From Hongsoonwoonella zoysiae (GTDB taxonomy: Bacteria > Pseudomonadota > Alphaproteobacteria > Rhizobiales > Stappiaceae), in assembly GCF_013266695.1 (NCBI RefSeq), contig NZ_JABRXF010000003.1, positions 124,001 to 188,000 on the forward strand: a stretch of 64,000 bases of DNA, written 5' to 3'. The position numbers were made by a program, and so were the translations under genes. Position 1 is the stretch's first letter, and every line of letters begins with the position of its first letter. The notes beneath the pieces are model-generated. The model did no database searches and was not told the origin of the DNA. It saw only the letters and a program-made list of their open reading frames with translations. This document shows, one piece after another, positions 32,748 through 42,417 of this stretch.

Positions 32748-33524
32748 TTAGATTTTCAAACCATAGTGACGGGCAAGCCGGTCGAGCGCGAGCGTGAGAA
32801 CGATCTTTGCCGATCGCGCCGGCCATCGGCGTTCCCGCTCGACCGACTCAAGCCCCTTGAGATAGCAGCACACGTCGACGAGAACCCCGGAAAGTTCCGG
32901 CCCTACCTCTTCAAGCGCCCGCTCCACCCGCGCACGGGCGTCCATCGCGGCATCGCTCAGGTCGATGGCGCCGCCCGTTTTTCCGCCCTCCCTTGCCTGC
33001 GCCCCCCAGGCTTGCGTTGCAATATCCGGGCGGATCCGCCCGAATTCGTGGTCCCGGCGCAGTCGTTCGCCGGCCTCGAACTGCGGTCCGTCCACCATCG
33101 GCTTTCCATTGCGTGTCTTCCGGTAATGAAGCCACGCCAGCGGGCTTTCCTTCAGGTTCACGCGCAAGGTTTCATGGCCGCCATCGCGATTGCGGATCGT
33201 CAGGGCCATTCGTTCTTGATGTTGTTCCTGAAAACCGTCCCCGCCCGAAAGCGCGCGTTTCAGCCAGGCTTTGCCGGCTGTGGAAAGGCGGACTTTCCCT
33301 CCTCCGGCATCTTCCAGAAGGTCGGCGGCCTTCAGCGCGGCAATCGTGCCCGCGCCGAAAGTGATTCCCCGAGCCGCGCCTGATACCGCTCTCAGGCGAT
33401 CACCGTCACTGCCGCATTCGCAGATCTGTGGCCCGCCCGCGAGCCGCTTCAACACGCGACGGACCGTCCCGGTATCCGTTTTGTTCAACCGGCCCGCGCC
33501 GCGGTTGATACCACCTTCAGCCAT
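32748..33524 (-). CDS. DUF6456 domain protein
   Basis: The 258-residue protein belongs to the DUF6456 family. The N-terminal half looks like a winged-helix domain (VRRVLKRLAGGPQ, then AALKAADLLEDAGGGKVRLSTAGKAWL). The C-terminal half carries the family core: ESPLAWLHYRKTRNGKPMVDGPQFEAGERLRRDHEFGRI (in part), and LSGVLVDVCCYLKGLESVERERRWPARSAKIVLTLALDRLARHYG (in part). It overlaps the end of the upstream HTH gene by 8 nt, so the two form a unit. It is probably a DNA-associated regulator; this is inferred from its domain and partner. Confidence 0.85.
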   Translation of the reverse strand: MAEGGINRGAGRLNKTDTGTVRRVLKRLAGGPQICECGSDGDRLRAVSGAARGITFGAGTIAALKAADLLEDAGGGKVRLSTAGKAWLKRALSGGDGFQEQHQERMALTIRNRDGGHETLRVNLKESPLAWLHYRKTRNGKPMVDGPQFEAGERLRRDHEFGRIRPDIATQAWGAQAREGGKTGGAIDLSDAAMDARARVERALEEVGPELSGVLVDVCCYLKGLESVERERRWPARSAKIVLTLALDRLARHYGLKI

Positions 33525-33921
33525 TGCCGCCCTGCCCGGCGCGTTCAGCCGCGCTCAACCGCGAAAACCCGGACTGAATCGCGGCTTCCAGCGCCGCGAG
33601 CCGCTTGTCGAATGCCGGGTCGTCACGCCTGTCCTCGATCAAACGGCACGCATAGGCCGCCGTCGTCCGGTCGCGCCCAAACCGCCGGCCCACATCCGTA
33701 AGCGTCAGCCCCGCGACGACATGAGCAAGATACATCGCGACCTGGCGTGCAAAGGCAACCTCAGCCTTTCCCCGCGAGGAAATCCGCAATCCTTCCCGTG
33801 GCACTTCGAAGACGGCCATGACGCATCCTTCGATGATCGGCAGGATGTCGCAATCGTGACGAACCTGCCCCGGCCCGTGGCTGCACTCCGCAATTGCAAG
33901 TGGCATTCTTCCAAACTCCAT
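33517..33921 (-). CDS. DnaA domain IV-like helix-turn-helix protein
   Basis: The 134-residue protein resembles the DNA-binding domain IV of DnaA without the ATPase domain. The region at about 58-110 reads ARQVAMYLAHVVAGLTLTDVGRRFGRDRTTAAYACRLIED (in part), closely following DnaA's R...YLA..LT...IGR.FGGRDHTTV signature. Such stand-alone domains occur in rhizobia next to DUF6456. It could recognise DnaA-box-like sequences. The start is the first ATG, but conserved sequence begins near residue 35, so an internal start is possible. Confidence 0.8.
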   Translation of the reverse strand: MEFGRMPLAIAECSHGPGQVRHDCDILPIIEGCVMAVFEVPREGLRISSRGKAEVAFARQVAMYLAHVVAGLTLTDVGRRFGRDRTTAAYACRLIEDRRDDPAFDKRLAALEAAIQSGFSRLSAAERAGQGGNG

Positions 33922-34042
33922 GCGTGAATATGATTATTTTCCTATTTTTATGTCAATGCCGACATGGCGGGGATAAATGCCCTGTCGATATCCTCTGATG
34001 CCGGGAAATTCCCACCTTCACGGGTTGAGCGAAAATCATCGC

Positions 34043-34357
34043 ATGACCCAGGAAACTCACGCCCACGCCGGAAGCACCGGCTGCCCGCCCTCCAGCTTGA
34101 GCGACGTTGAGATGCAGGCGCTTTACCTGCGCCTGACGGAAAGGCTTCTCCCCGGCCTCCACGGTGACCGGGCGTCCCTCCCTTTCAGCAAGGAGTTACT
34201 GAAGCGCGATCGAAAACTTCTTCAATTAGCCCATGACAACGAAAGGCGGCGTGGCATTGCCGGCCATTGGACCTTTGATCCGAACAGGCTGATCGCGCTC
34301 CGCCAGGCAGTCGCGCTTGCCAGCACGCTCGCCCGGAAGCTTGAAAAAACGATTTGA
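34043..34357 (+). CDS. Hypothetical protein, 104 aa
   Basis: The frame opens at ATG 34043 (MTQETHAHAGSTG) and encodes a largely helical protein with SSLSDVEMQALYLRLTERLLPGL, then RDRKLLQLAHDNERRRGIAGHWTFDPNRLIALRQ (in part), and a basic helix at the end. Codon use fits the genome, and no better frame overlaps it. I do not recognise the family. The ribosome-binding site is weak. It is divergent from the HTH/DUF6456 pair and convergent with mucR. Confidence 0.5.
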   Translation: MTQETHAHAGSTGCPPSSLSDVEMQALYLRLTERLLPGLHGDRASLPFSKELLKRDRKLLQLAHDNERRRGIAGHWTFDPNRLIALRQAVALASTLARKLEKTI

Positions 34358-34360
34358 GAA

Positions 34361-34393
34361 AAGAAAAACCGCCGCGCATTGCTGCGCAGCGGC
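34361..34393 (-). terminator. Terminator of mucR
   Basis: Reading on the minus strand, GCCGCTGCGCA pairs with TGCGCGGCGG around a short GCAA loop and is followed by TTTTTC. It lies 30 nt after the mucR stop and is a typical intrinsic terminator. Confidence 0.75.
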
Positions 34394-34421
34394 CAAAATT
34401 GGAACAAGAAGAAGCGTTGGC

Positions 34422-34841
34422 TTACTTGCCGCGCTTGCGCTGCTGGCCAAGGCCCATCTTCTTGGCAAGCTCCGAACGCGCGGCCGCGTAATTGGGAGCG
34501 ACCATCGGATAATCCGCCGGCAGGCCCCACTTGTCGCGATATTCTTCCGGCGTCATGTCGTAATGCGTACGCAGGTGCCGCTTGAGCGACTTGAACTTCT
34601 TGCCGTCTTCCAGGCAGACGATGTAGTCCGGCGTAACCGACTTCTTCACCGGAACGGCCGGCTTCAGCGGCTCCGGCTCCGGCTCGCTTACGCTGCCGCT
34701 CGTGCGCTGAAGCGCCTGATGCACCTCGTTGATGAGGCCGGCAAGATCCGTGGATGCAACGGTGTTGTTGCTGACATAAGCGGCAACAATATCGGCCGTG
34801 AGATCGATGAGGTTGTCATCGGCAGCAGCGGCGTCGCTCAT
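34422..34841 (-). CDS. mucR: Ros/MucR family zinc-finger transcriptional regulator
   Basis: The 139-residue protein is a MucR. The N-terminal oligomerisation region reads [19 protein letters not shown], and the prokaryotic zinc finger is [21 protein letters not shown], with ligands Cys, Asp and two His (the C-x2-D variant). It continues [37 protein letters not shown] (in part). MucR is an H-NS-like global regulator that binds AT-rich DNA and represses its own gene. I choose ATG 34841 with an AGGTG upstream; an ATG at 34871 would add ten residues. It is followed by a terminator. Upstream lie about 320 nt of AT-rich DNA. Confidence 0.93.
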   Translation of the reverse strand: MSDAAAADDNLIDLTADIVAAYVSNNTVASTDLAGLINEVHQALQRTSGSVSEPEPEPLKPAVPVKKSVTPDYIVCLEDGKKFKSLKRHLRTHYDMTPEEYRDKWGLPADYPMVAPNYAAARSELAKKMGLGQQRKRGK

Positions 34842-34871
34842 TTTTTCACCTGTCTTTTCTACTTGTGTCAT

Positions 34872-35193
34872 TTCGATTCAGGCCCGATGAAGCCTTCGCT
34901 TTTTCAATGATGTGAAATACAGGTGCGTAACCTGATCATCGAATGCGTATGTTTCATTCAGGCAAAACTCAAGGCCCGTATATAAATTAGCAAATTCCAC
35001 GGAACAAGCCGAAAATCGTAGATTACGGATGGTATCTTGGAAAATACCGCCGAATTGATACCAAGAACTCAAAGATTTTACGGCTTTCAGATAGATTCAA
35101 TCGAGAGTAACCCTGTTTTCCAAGCAAATTCACCGCGAATCGGATGCTGACAAAAATTTTAAAGTTTGTGAATAAACTTGCGCAAGACGGCGT
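34872..35193. promoter_or_regulatory. AT-rich non-coding region upstream of mucR
   Basis: No credible gene is present. The stretch is much richer in A and T than its surroundings and contains many TA steps, the kind of DNA MucR-type proteins bind. It holds the mucR promoter and the end of the mrp operon. I cannot fix a -35/-10 pair. Confidence 0.45.
35148..35180 (-). terminator. Possible weak terminator of the mrp operon
   Basis: On the minus strand AAGTTT-ATTCAC-AAACTT is followed by TAAAATTTTTG, about 15-45 nt after the mrpG stop. The stem is short and AT-rich. Confidence 0.35.
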
Positions 35194-35544
35194 TCAATCG
35201 GCCTCTTTCGCCTTTCCATCCTTGGCAAGTTCATCAATTTTCGTATCCGCGCAAGGCTTGTATCCAACCTCATAGGCCGCTTTTGCCAGCAGGTGTGCGG
35301 CAACCGGCGCGGTAAGCAGAAAGAACACGACCCCCGCGGCCGCGCGCGTGATCACGTCCAGTTGATGGGCGTGAAGGGCAAGCGCGATGAGCATCAGCCC
35401 CGAACCGAGCGTGCCGGCCTTCGACGCGGCATGCATGCGCATGTAGACGTCCTTCAGGCGGATGATCCCGATCGATGCGACGAGACAGAAGAGCGCGCCG
35501 ATGACAAGCACGATCCCGACAAGCGTTTCATAGACGGCGATCAT
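35194..35544 (-). CDS. mrpG: Mrp antiporter subunit G
   Basis: The 116-residue protein has three membrane helices (about 5-25, 40-60 and 65-90) and the MrpG/PhaG pattern [28 protein letters not shown] (in part). It is the last subunit of the Na+(K+)/H+ antiporter. Its ATG overlaps the mrpF stop by four bases (ATGA). The C-terminal 25 residues are charged and cytoplasmic. Confidence 0.92.
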   Translation of the reverse strand: MIAVYETLVGIVLVIGALFCLVASIGIIRLKDVYMRMHAASKAGTLGSGLMLIALALHAHQLDVITRAAAGVVFFLLTAPVAAHLLAKAAYEVGYKPCADTKIDELAKDGKAKEAD

Positions 35545-35897
35545 AGACCGGCCTCCCTACGCGCTTCGCTTTCGCCCACCTCGTTCATGATGGTCTTGTC
35601 GCCGGCAAGCCCGCGGTTGCGCACGAAACGGGCGAAGGCGACGGTCGCCAGAAAGCCGACGAGGCCAAGCGCGATGGCGATGTCGATATAAAGGAAATAA
35701 TCGGTCTGAACGCCGATGGCGGCGATGAAGCCGATGCCCACGGCGACCAGCATGTCGAGCGCGACGATCCGGTCCGGCAGCGACGGCCCCTTCACGAAGC
35801 GAAAGACGATCAGGAAGAAGGAAAGGCTCAGGAGGACGAGCGAAACCCTGATGCAAACATCGAGAAAGGATCCGGTGAACCCCAATATTTCGATCAT
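35541..35897 (-). CDS. mrpF: Mrp antiporter subunit F
   Basis: The 118-residue protein has three membrane helices and the MrpF signature: [29 protein letters not shown] (in part). The start at 35897 ([14 protein letters not shown]) overlaps the mrpE stop (ATGA); a longer upstream frame is an artefact of the overlap. It is a small structural subunit needed for assembly of the complex. Confidence 0.92.
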   Translation of the reverse strand: MIEILGFTGSFLDVCIRVSLVLLSLSFFLIVFRFVKGPSLPDRIVALDMLVAVGIGFIAAIGVQTDYFLYIDIAIALGLVGFLATVAFARFVRNRGLAGDKTIMNEVGESEARREAGL

Positions 35898-36370
35898 CGG
35901 AAGGCCTCCAGGATCTTGCGCTCGAACCCGTTCTTGATGTCGTCGATCGTCGCCTGCGGATCCGGCACATCGATGCAATGCACATAAAGCATCTTGCGGT
36001 CGTTCGAAACGTCGACCGACAGCGTACCCGGCGTCAGGGTGATCAAGTTGGCGAGCATCGTGATTTCGAAATCCCGGTCCACCGTCAGTGGATAGGCGAT
36101 GATGCCGGGCTCAAGGTCGATCTTCGGGCGCAGCACGATCGCCGCCACCCTGAGGGCCGACAGCACGAGCTCGTAGATGAAGGTGAGCGCCAGGTTTCCC
36201 ACCCTGTAGGCGCGCGAGAAATACCCTCCTGTACCGACCTGTTCCCGGATGAGATAGAGCGCGACGGAACCGAGTGCGAAGCCGAAGCCGAGGTTGACGA
36301 GCTCGAAGCTGCCCGTCACCGCGCCCCAGGCGAGCGACAAGAGGATGTTGATGAGAAACAAACCGGTCAT
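35894..36370 (-). CDS. mrpE: Mrp antiporter subunit E
   Basis: The 158-residue protein is an MrpE: two to three N-terminal membrane helices ([20 protein letters not shown]), followed by a cytoplasmic domain with [29 protein letters not shown] (in part), the family hallmark. The start at 36370 overlaps the mrpD stop (ATGA). It is required for full activity and complex stability in studied Mrp systems. Confidence 0.92.
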   Translation of the reverse strand: MTGLFLINILLSLAWGAVTGSFELVNLGFGFALGSVALYLIREQVGTGGYFSRAYRVGNLALTFIYELVLSALRVAAIVLRPKIDLEPGIIAYPLTVDRDFEITMLANLITLTPGTLSVDVSNDRKMLYVHCIDVPDPQATIDDIKNGFERKILEAFR

Positions 36371-37950
36371 AGGCTGTCTCCGAAGACCGAACGGACGTAG
36401 CCGATCGGATCGACCATGCTGGTGGCGCCGCGCCCCGTGACCTGGAACATGGGCTCCGGCACGACCCCCATGAAGACGACGAGCGCAAGCAAGACCCCGA
36501 GCGGCAGCCAGACGACGGGGCGAGCAAGGCCTGGCGCCGCAACCAGCGCACCCGCGCCGGCCGTACCGTCGGGCGTTCCCTCCGGCCCGCCTCGCCAGAA
36601 TGCGAAGACCCAGACACGTCCGACCGCGATGGAGGTGAGAAGGCCGGTTGCGAGAATGCTCGCGGCGATCCACACATGCCCCGTCGTGATCGCGGCTTCG
36701 ACCAGGATCACCTTCGGCCAGAAGCCGGAGAAGGGCGGCAAGCCGGCAACCGCGAAGGCGAGCACCAGGAAAACGGCGGCGAACGCCGGGCTCGCAGCGT
36801 AAAGCCCGCCGAGTTCCCGCAATGAATAGGACCCTCCCATGGCGCTCATGACGCCGGCCGCCATATACAGCGCCGTCATCACGACGATGGAGTGGATCGC
36901 GTAGAAGATCGTACCCGCGAGCGCCGGCGTCGTGCCGATGGCAAGACCGGCCAGCATCGATCCGATGCCGGAAATCACGAGATAGCCGAACAGCCTGCGC
37001 ACATCCGTCTGGGCGAGCGCGCCGAAAACGCCGGTCAGCATGGTGGCGATGGCCACCAGCGCGATCAGATCTTCAAGCTGGAAGCGCGCTTCCGGCATGA
37101 GGACGACGAAGATGCGTAAAAGCGCATAGACGCCGACCTTGGTCAAAAGCCCCGCGAAGACAGCGGAGACGACGATGCGCGGCGTGTGGTAGGAGGCCGG
37201 CAGCCAGAAGTTCACAGGGAAGGCGGCCGCCTTCATCGCGAAGGCCAGGAAATAAAGCACCGCGATCGTTGCGATCGGCCCGTCAATGCCGAATTGGCGC
37301 GTCTTGATGGCTATATCCGCCATGTTGAGCGTGCCGTAAAGGCCGTAGAGCAGGCCCGTCGCCAGCAGGAAAAGCGTGGTGGCGATGATGTTCAAAAGTG
37401 CGTATTTGACCGCGCCGTCGAGCTGCGCCTGCTCGTTGCCGAGCACCAGCAGCCCGAAGGAGGCGATCAGCAGCACCTCGAACCAGACATAGAGGTTGAA
37501 AATGTCGCCGGTCAGAAACGCGCCGCACACACCGGTCATCAGCAGGAGAAGGAACGGGTAGAACCCGTAGCGCCGACCACTGCCGTCGACATCGAGAATC
37601 CCGTAGACGCCAGCCGAAAAGGCCACCAGCGAGGCCACGAAGGCAAGGGCCGCTCCCGTCAGGTCCGCGGTGAACGCGATGCCGAAGGGCGGCAGCCAGC
37701 GGCCCATCACCATGGTGATGACGCCCTTGTCGAGAACGTGCAGGAAAAGCCCGCCCGTCGCGAACACGAGCAGCGCCAGGAAAAGAACGCCGATGCGCGG
37801 CTGGGCGGCTGTGTCCTTGCGCATCATCAGGCAGATAGCGCCGCCTAGGATCGTGAGGACCGTCGGCGCGACGATCAGCCAGTCGGCCGGGGAAACCGGC
37901 GCGACGATCATCGCGTTTGAAATGTCGACGCTTTCGCTCAAGACGGCCAT
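36367..37950 (-). CDS. mrpD: Mrp antiporter subunit D (NuoN/NuoM-like)
   Basis: The 527-residue protein is homologous to the proton-pumping subunits of respiratory complex I. It has about 14 membrane helices, with the discontinuous-helix region KAAAFPVNFWLPASYHTPRIVVSAVFAGLLTKVG (in part), whose Lys and His are part of the ion path, and an acidic residue in the FNLYVWFEVLLIASFGLL helix (in part). It forms the antiport core with MrpA. Its stop overlaps mrpE, and it begins 2 nt after mrpC. Confidence 0.93.
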   Translation of the reverse strand: MAVLSESVDISNAMIVAPVSPADWLIVAPTVLTILGGAICLMMRKDTAAQPRIGVLFLALLVFATGGLFLHVLDKGVITMVMGRWLPPFGIAFTADLTGAALAFVASLVAFSAGVYGILDVDGSGRRYGFYPFLLLLMTGVCGAFLTGDIFNLYVWFEVLLIASFGLLVLGNEQAQLDGAVKYALLNIIATTLFLLATGLLYGLYGTLNMADIAIKTRQFGIDGPIATIAVLYFLAFAMKAAAFPVNFWLPASYHTPRIVVSAVFAGLLTKVGVYALLRIFVVLMPEARFQLEDLIALVAIATMLTGVFGALAQTDVRRLFGYLVISGIGSMLAGLAIGTTPALAGTIFYAIHSIVVMTALYMAAGVMSAMGGSYSLRELGGLYAASPAFAAVFLVLAFAVAGLPPFSGFWPKVILVEAAITTGHVWIAASILATGLLTSIAVGRVWVFAFWRGGPEGTPDGTAGAGALVAAPGLARPVVWLPLGVLLALVVFMGVVPEPMFQVTGRGATSMVDPIGYVRSVFGDSL

Positions 37951-37952
37951 GT

Positions 37953-38330
37953 TCAGTACCCTTGCGGCGGTGCGGGCTCGCCGGCCGGCTCTGCCACGCG
38001 CATTTCGTTCGCGTCATCCGTGCCCAGTTCCTGGTAGGAGCGGAAGGCAAGCACCAGAAGAAACGCGAAGAAGGAAAAGGAAATCACAATCGCGGTGAGG
38101 ATCAGCGCCTGGGGCAGCGGATTTGCCGTCTGCTCGAGCGGAGTGACGGCCCCTTCCGGAATCACCGGCGGCACTTCGCGCGTCAGCCTGCCGGCGGTGA
38201 AGATCAGGAGGTTCACCGCGTTGCCGAGGATTGCGATGCCCAGCATGATGCGCACGATCTGCCGCGACATCAAAAGGTAGACGCTGACGGCGAAGAAAAG
38301 ACCGATCAGCACGGAAAGACCAGCTTCCAT
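37953..38330 (-). CDS. mrpC: Mrp antiporter subunit C (NuoK-like)
   Basis: The 125-residue protein is NuoK-like with three membrane helices. The family motif LMSRQIVRIMLGIAILGNAVNLLIF (in part) is at residues about 19-43, and QALILTAIVISFSFFAFLL forms the third helix. The C-terminal tail is hydrophilic. Its ATG overlaps the mrpB stop (TGATG). Confidence 0.92.
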   Translation of the reverse strand: MEAGLSVLIGLFFAVSVYLLMSRQIVRIMLGIAILGNAVNLLIFTAGRLTREVPPVIPEGAVTPLEQTANPLPQALILTAIVISFSFFAFLLVLAFRSYQELGTDDANEMRVAEPAGEPAPPQGY

Positions 38331-38749
38331 CAGTCGCTCTCCCTTTCCTCAAGCGCCAGCGCGATCGACGAAATGGCGCCGACCACGACGAAATAAACGC
38401 CGACGTCGAAGATGAGCGGCGTCGAAAGCGGGATCTCGACGCCGAAGATATGGATGTACCACCACTGGCTGGTCATGAAGGGCTGGCGCATGAAAAGCGA
38501 CGGCAGCCCGGAAAGGCCGGCGATAAAAAGTCCGAAGGCGGAAAGCGACATCGGATGGAAGATGATCGCCCGGCGCACCGCCGCCACACCGCAGGCGATA
38601 CCGTAGATCGCGAAGGCCGATGCGGCGATCAGCCCGCCGATGAAGCCGCCTCCCGGCTCATTGTGGCCGCGCAGAAGCACGAAGACCGAGAAAAGCACCA
38701 TCAGCGCGGAAAGATAGGGGGCGATAGTGCGGAAGATGACGGTTCTCAC
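38330..38749 (-). CDS. mrpB: Mrp antiporter subunit B
   Basis: The 139-residue protein has four membrane helices and the MrpB core [35 protein letters not shown] (in part). In this operon A and B are separate, so it is a group 1 (seven-gene) Mrp rather than the fused AB form known in some rhizobia. Its ATG overlaps the mrpA stop (ATGA). Confidence 0.92.
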   Translation of the reverse strand: MRTVIFRTIAPYLSALMVLFSVFVLLRGHNEPGGGFIGGLIAASAFAIYGIACGVAAVRRAIIFHPMSLSAFGLFIAGLSGLPSLFMRQPFMTSQWWYIHIFGVEIPLSTPLIFDVGVYFVVVGAISSIALALEERESD

Positions 38750-41139
38750 TTCGCCGCCTCCAGTTCCTTGGGCTGTTCCGTTTTCGCCGGACCGGTGTCT
38801 TTCCCCGTTTCAGGCGGTCTTCGTTTCGGCCTCACGCGAATGAGCGCCAGCACCGCAAGGCCGGTCACCATGACCACGGAAATCTCACCCAGCGTATCGA
38901 TGCCGCGGAAGTCGACGAGGATGACGTTGACGATGTTGCGTCCGTGGGCGATCGCATTGGCGTAATCGGCGAAGAAAACCGACAGGCGCGGATCGAACGG
39001 CAGTTCGGTGATGCGCATCAGCACGGTCGCGAAGCCGAAGCCGACGGCGATCGCGACCGCGCCGTCGAAAAGCTGGTGACCCGGCTTGCGGTGGTCGCGT
39101 GGCGCAAGGTTCAGCCGCGTCATGACGAGGGCGAGGATGACGACGGAAAGCGTCTCGACCATGAACTGCGTGAACGAAAGGTCGGGCGCGCCAAAGAGCA
39201 TGAAGATCACCGCGACCGCAAAGCCCTGGATGCCGAGCGAGACGATCGCCGTCAGCCTGGTCTTGGCGATCAGCACGGCGATGAGACCCGCCACCGCGAC
39301 GATGAGGATGCCCCACTCGTAGAAACGGAATTCCGGCACGGCGAAGTTTTGCGGCCATGCGCCGGCAAGATAGGTCGGCACGAGAAGGGCAAGGGCGGTG
39401 ATGATGAATGTCATCACCATATAAACCTGCAGCTTGCCGGCCTGCACGAAGCGCGTGACTACGGTCGAAAAGCGCACGATTGCCGAAATCGCCTGGTCGA
39501 AGCCCTTGTCCGGCCCCCAGCCGATCGCCGTCAGAGCGCCCGTCATCATGGCGCGCAAGGCATCGAGCCTCAGGTAAAGCAGGATGCCGAGCGCGATCGT
39601 CGCGATGGAAAGATAAAGCGGCGCGCCGATATGCGTCGGCACGAGATGCAGGTCGATCTCCTCGAAATTGCCGATGATGGAGCTGACGGTCGGTCCGACG
39701 AAATATTCGCCGGTCGTGTGGGCGACGAGCGCGGCCACAAGGCCCGTCACCGATAGGACAACCGGCCCGGCGTAAAGCAGGATCGGGCCTTCATGCGCAT
39801 GCTTGGGCGTGTCCACCTTCTCGCCCAGGAAGGGGCGGAGCGCCACGGCGGCCGCGATCACCAGCATGAGGGCATTGCCGATCACCGCGGTCACGGTCAG
39901 CACAAGCGCGCCGGACGGTGCGTTCCAAATGCCTTCGTAAAGATATTCCTTGGCGATGAAGCCGATGAACGGCGGCAGACCCGCCATGGAAAGTGCGGCA
40001 AGGCAAGCGGCGGCGAAGGTGATGGGCATTGCCCCGCGCAAGCCTCCAAGCTTCGTGATGTCGCGCGTGCCCGCCTCGTGATCGACCGTGCCGGCCACCA
40101 TGAAGAGCGCCCCCTTGAAGAGCGAATGTGCCAGCAGGTAAAGCGCCGCCCCCTCGATCGCCTTGTCGAGGCTTGTTCCGGTCAGCATGACGAGAAGGCC
40201 GAGCGAGGCGACCGTCGTATAGGCGAGCATCAGCTTCAGGTCGGTCTGGCGCACGGCGAGCAACGTGCCGATGATCAGCGTCGCCCCGCCGAAAAGGGGA
40301 AGGATCGTCGTCCACAGCACCGTATCGCCCAGGACCGGCTGCATGCGCATGAGCAGGTAGACACCGGCCTTCACCATGGTCGCGGAATGCAGGTAGGCGG
40401 AAACGGGCGTCGGCGCCTCCATGGCGTTCGCCAGCCAGAAGTGAAACGGGAATTGGGCCGACTTCGTGAAGGCCCCGCCGAGCACCAGGATCAGCACTGC
40501 GGCATAGGCCGGGCTTTGGCGCAGGATATCGTCGCCGGCAAGAACGGCGGACATATTGGCCTCGCCCGTCAGCGACATGATCAAGAGGAAGCCTGCAAGC
40601 AGCGCCAGCCCGCCGCCGCCAGTCACGACAAGCGCCTGAAGTGCTGCACGCCGCGAGGCCATGCGCAGGTGGTCGAAGCCGATCAGCAGGAACGATGTGA
40701 TCGACGTCAATTCCCAGAAGACGAAGAGCGTGATCAGGTTGTCGGCGGTCACAAGCCCCAGCATCGAGCCCATGAACATGAACATGAAGGAGAAGAACCG
40801 CCCGTGGTGGGGGTGCCCCTTCAGGTAACCGCCGGAATAGAGAATGATGAAGGTGCCGATGCCCGAAATGAGAAGCGCGAACAGCGTCGACAGGCCGTCG
40901 AGGTAGAACGACAGGGTGACGCCGTAGGTCGGCGCCCAGTCCATCGACGGCGTGAAGGTTTGCCCATGCGCGATCGCACCCACGAAGCCGGCGAAATGCA
41001 TGAAGACAAAAGCCGGCACCAGCGCCAGCGGCCACGCGGCATTATGCTTGAATATCCGGACCAGGGAAGGCGCGATCACGGCCGCCGCGAACGGGGCCAG
41101 AACGGCGTAGACAGTCGCCTCGGATCCGGAAAGTGGCAT
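38746..41139 (-). CDS. mrpA: Mrp antiporter subunit A (NuoL-like)
   Basis: The 797-residue protein is the largest subunit and the first gene of the operon. The N-terminal ~500 residues are NuoL-like, with [34 protein letters not shown] (in part) and an acidic residue in [16 protein letters not shown]. The C-terminal part holds the MrpA-specific domains: [23 protein letters not shown] and an [10 protein letters not shown]-like segment ([15 protein letters not shown]). It pumps Na+ out in exchange for protons, supporting pH and salt tolerance. All seven cistrons overlap or abut, so one transcript is expected. Confidence 0.95.
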   Translation of the reverse strand: MPLSGSEATVYAVLAPFAAAVIAPSLVRIFKHNAAWPLALVPAFVFMHFAGFVGAIAHGQTFTPSMDWAPTYGVTLSFYLDGLSTLFALLISGIGTFIILYSGGYLKGHPHHGRFFSFMFMFMGSMLGLVTADNLITLFVFWELTSITSFLLIGFDHLRMASRRAALQALVVTGGGGLALLAGFLLIMSLTGEANMSAVLAGDDILRQSPAYAAVLILVLGGAFTKSAQFPFHFWLANAMEAPTPVSAYLHSATMVKAGVYLLMRMQPVLGDTVLWTTILPLFGGATLIIGTLLAVRQTDLKLMLAYTTVASLGLLVMLTGTSLDKAIEGAALYLLAHSLFKGALFMVAGTVDHEAGTRDITKLGGLRGAMPITFAAACLAALSMAGLPPFIGFIAKEYLYEGIWNAPSGALVLTVTAVIGNALMLVIAAAVALRPFLGEKVDTPKHAHEGPILLYAGPVVLSVTGLVAALVAHTTGEYFVGPTVSSIIGNFEEIDLHLVPTHIGAPLYLSIATIALGILLYLRLDALRAMMTGALTAIGWGPDKGFDQAISAIVRFSTVVTRFVQAGKLQVYMVMTFIITALALLVPTYLAGAWPQNFAVPEFRFYEWGILIVAVAGLIAVLIAKTRLTAIVSLGIQGFAVAVIFMLFGAPDLSFTQFMVETLSVVILALVMTRLNLAPRDHRKPGHQLFDGAVAIAVGFGFATVLMRITELPFDPRLSVFFADYANAIAHGRNIVNVILVDFRGIDTLGEISVVMVTGLAVLALIRVRPKRRPPETGKDTGPAKTEQPKELEAAK

Positions 41140-41219
41140 AAGCTACCCCTGGAAGCATTCGGCGCACCTCGAATCGGGCACGCTTTTGATTATCGTTGTT
41201 TATCGTTCGGTCATCGCTG

Positions 41220-41484
41220 AGGGTCTGGACCCATAAAATTGACGGAAATGGTATGGGCCGATTTGATCGGATACAAGAAGCAAGAGCGCAGGAAACCGGG
41301 CTGGTTTTCAAGATCTTGCGACACAGCAGCCGGCCAAATCGGCCATATCTTCCAGACACCGGAACGGCTTCGACCTGCTTCGTCAAAGCGCTTGAACGGG
41401 TGGCCGACCCGCTCCGCGCACTTCTCCTTGCATCTCTTCGCCGTTTCAGGTGCCATTTGCATCAATTTTATGGATCCAGACCCT
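41220..41484. mobile_element. MITE-like element with 32-bp terminal inverted repeats
   Basis: The termini AGGGTCTGGA...AAATGG (41220-41251) and its inverted copy (41453-41484) match at 29 of 32 positions. The 265-bp interior carries no transposase; its short frames are not genes. I see no clear target-site duplication. The element lies just upstream of mrpA, between it and msrB, and could influence transcription of either. Confidence 0.7.
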
Positions 41485-41799
41485 AGTCACGTGTGACATA
41501 TAGACGAGTTCGCGCCCGGGCAAGTGGATACCGACCGTCATTCATCGCAGACACGACTTTTCCGCGCAACTTTGAGGACTTTGGAGGCAGGTTCGACAAA
41601 TTTCCGCGCATTCGCGCCCAAAGGCGCATACGCGTATGTGATCGGCACCGTTTGCACCACGTGATAATCTTGCCGTGTCGGCGATCAACCTCTTCCAACC
41701 TTTCAAGATTTCGTCATGAACCCGTTTTCGCTCTTGCTGTCGCGCTTGCGCTCGCTACTTCTGCCCTCACAAACATCGATTTCCCCACGAGGAGGCACC

Positions 41800-42213
41800 A
41801 TGAACAACCCGCAAAACACGCCGAAGGTGGTCAAATCCGACGAGGAATGGCGCGAGATCCTGTCTCCCGATCAGTACCGCATCCTGCGCCAGTCCGGCAC
41901 GGAGCGTCCTTTTACCGGCCCCTTCCTCGACAACCACAAGCCGGGCCTCTACTCCTGCGCGGGCTGCGGGCAGGAGCTTTTCCGCTCCAACGCGAAGTTC
42001 GATTCGCACTGCGGCTGGCCGAGCTTCTTCGAACCCGCCTCTCCCGGGGCGATGGTGGAGTTGCGCGACACCTCCCACGGCATGATCCGCACCGAGATCC
42101 GCTGCTCGGGTTGCGACGGGCACCTCGGCCACGTCTTCCCGGACGGACCGAAACCGACGGGCATGCGCTACTGCATCAACGGTCACGCGCTCACCTTCGA
42201 TCAGGACGGCTGA
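41800..42213 (+). CDS. msrB: Peptide-methionine (R)-S-oxide reductase
   Basis: The 137-residue protein is a complete MsrB. Two zinc-binding CxxC pairs are present, CAGCG and CSGCDGH, as are the substrate-binding [11 protein letters not shown] (DSHCGWPSF) and [22 protein letters not shown] with the catalytic Cys. It repairs oxidised methionine in proteins. ATG 41800 has GAGGAGG 6-9 nt upstream, which decides the start over longer in-frame readings from 41716. A strong terminator follows. Confidence 0.95.
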   Translation: MNNPQNTPKVVKSDEEWREILSPDQYRILRQSGTERPFTGPFLDNHKPGLYSCAGCGQELFRSNAKFDSHCGWPSFFEPASPGAMVELRDTSHGMIRTEIRCSGCDGHLGHVFPDGPKPTGMRYCINGHALTFDQDG

Positions 42214-42237
42214 GCAAAGCCGCTTGTTCGACGTCTC

Positions 42238-42270
42238 AAAGCGCCGGCACGATCTGCCGGCGCTTTTCTT
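42238..42270 (+). terminator. Intrinsic terminator of msrB
   Basis: AAAGCGCCGGC (42238-42248) pairs perfectly with GCCGGCGCTTT (42256-42266) around a 7-nt loop and runs into TTTTCTTTT. It lies 25 nt after the msrB stop. Confidence 0.88.
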
Positions 42271-42328
42271 TTGGCGGAACTGGTTCTTCAATAGCGCCGC
42301 CGAATATGGAAACTCGAGCCCGATTTCC

Positions 42329-42384
42329 TTGACAGCCCATGCAGGTTGTCGGACCTTCCACTGCCGATTGATATTGTCCGACAA
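42329..42384 (+). promoter_or_regulatory. Promoter -35 with GntR-like inverted-repeat operator
   Basis: TTGACA (42329-42334) is followed by TTGTCGGAC (42346-42354) and its exact inverted copy GTCCGACAA (42376-42384). The right site is itself a palindrome, TTGTC-C-GACAA, the form bound by FCD-type GntR regulators. It overlaps the expected -10 and leader, so it should repress the MFS gene starting at 42418. No gntR gene is within the window nearby. Confidence 0.6.
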
Positions 42385-42417
42385 TTTGCCCCGGTTCCTT
42401 GCACCCTGGAGACAGTC

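Noticed and set aside
34878-35072. 64-codon frame upstream of mucR
   Set aside because: Lies in an AT-rich promoter-like stretch, shows no codon bias typical of the genome and no family resemblance.
41196-41496. Several 84-96 codon frames within the MITE-like element
   Set aside because: They run through the terminal inverted repeats on both strands and look like non-coding mobile DNA rather than a transposase.
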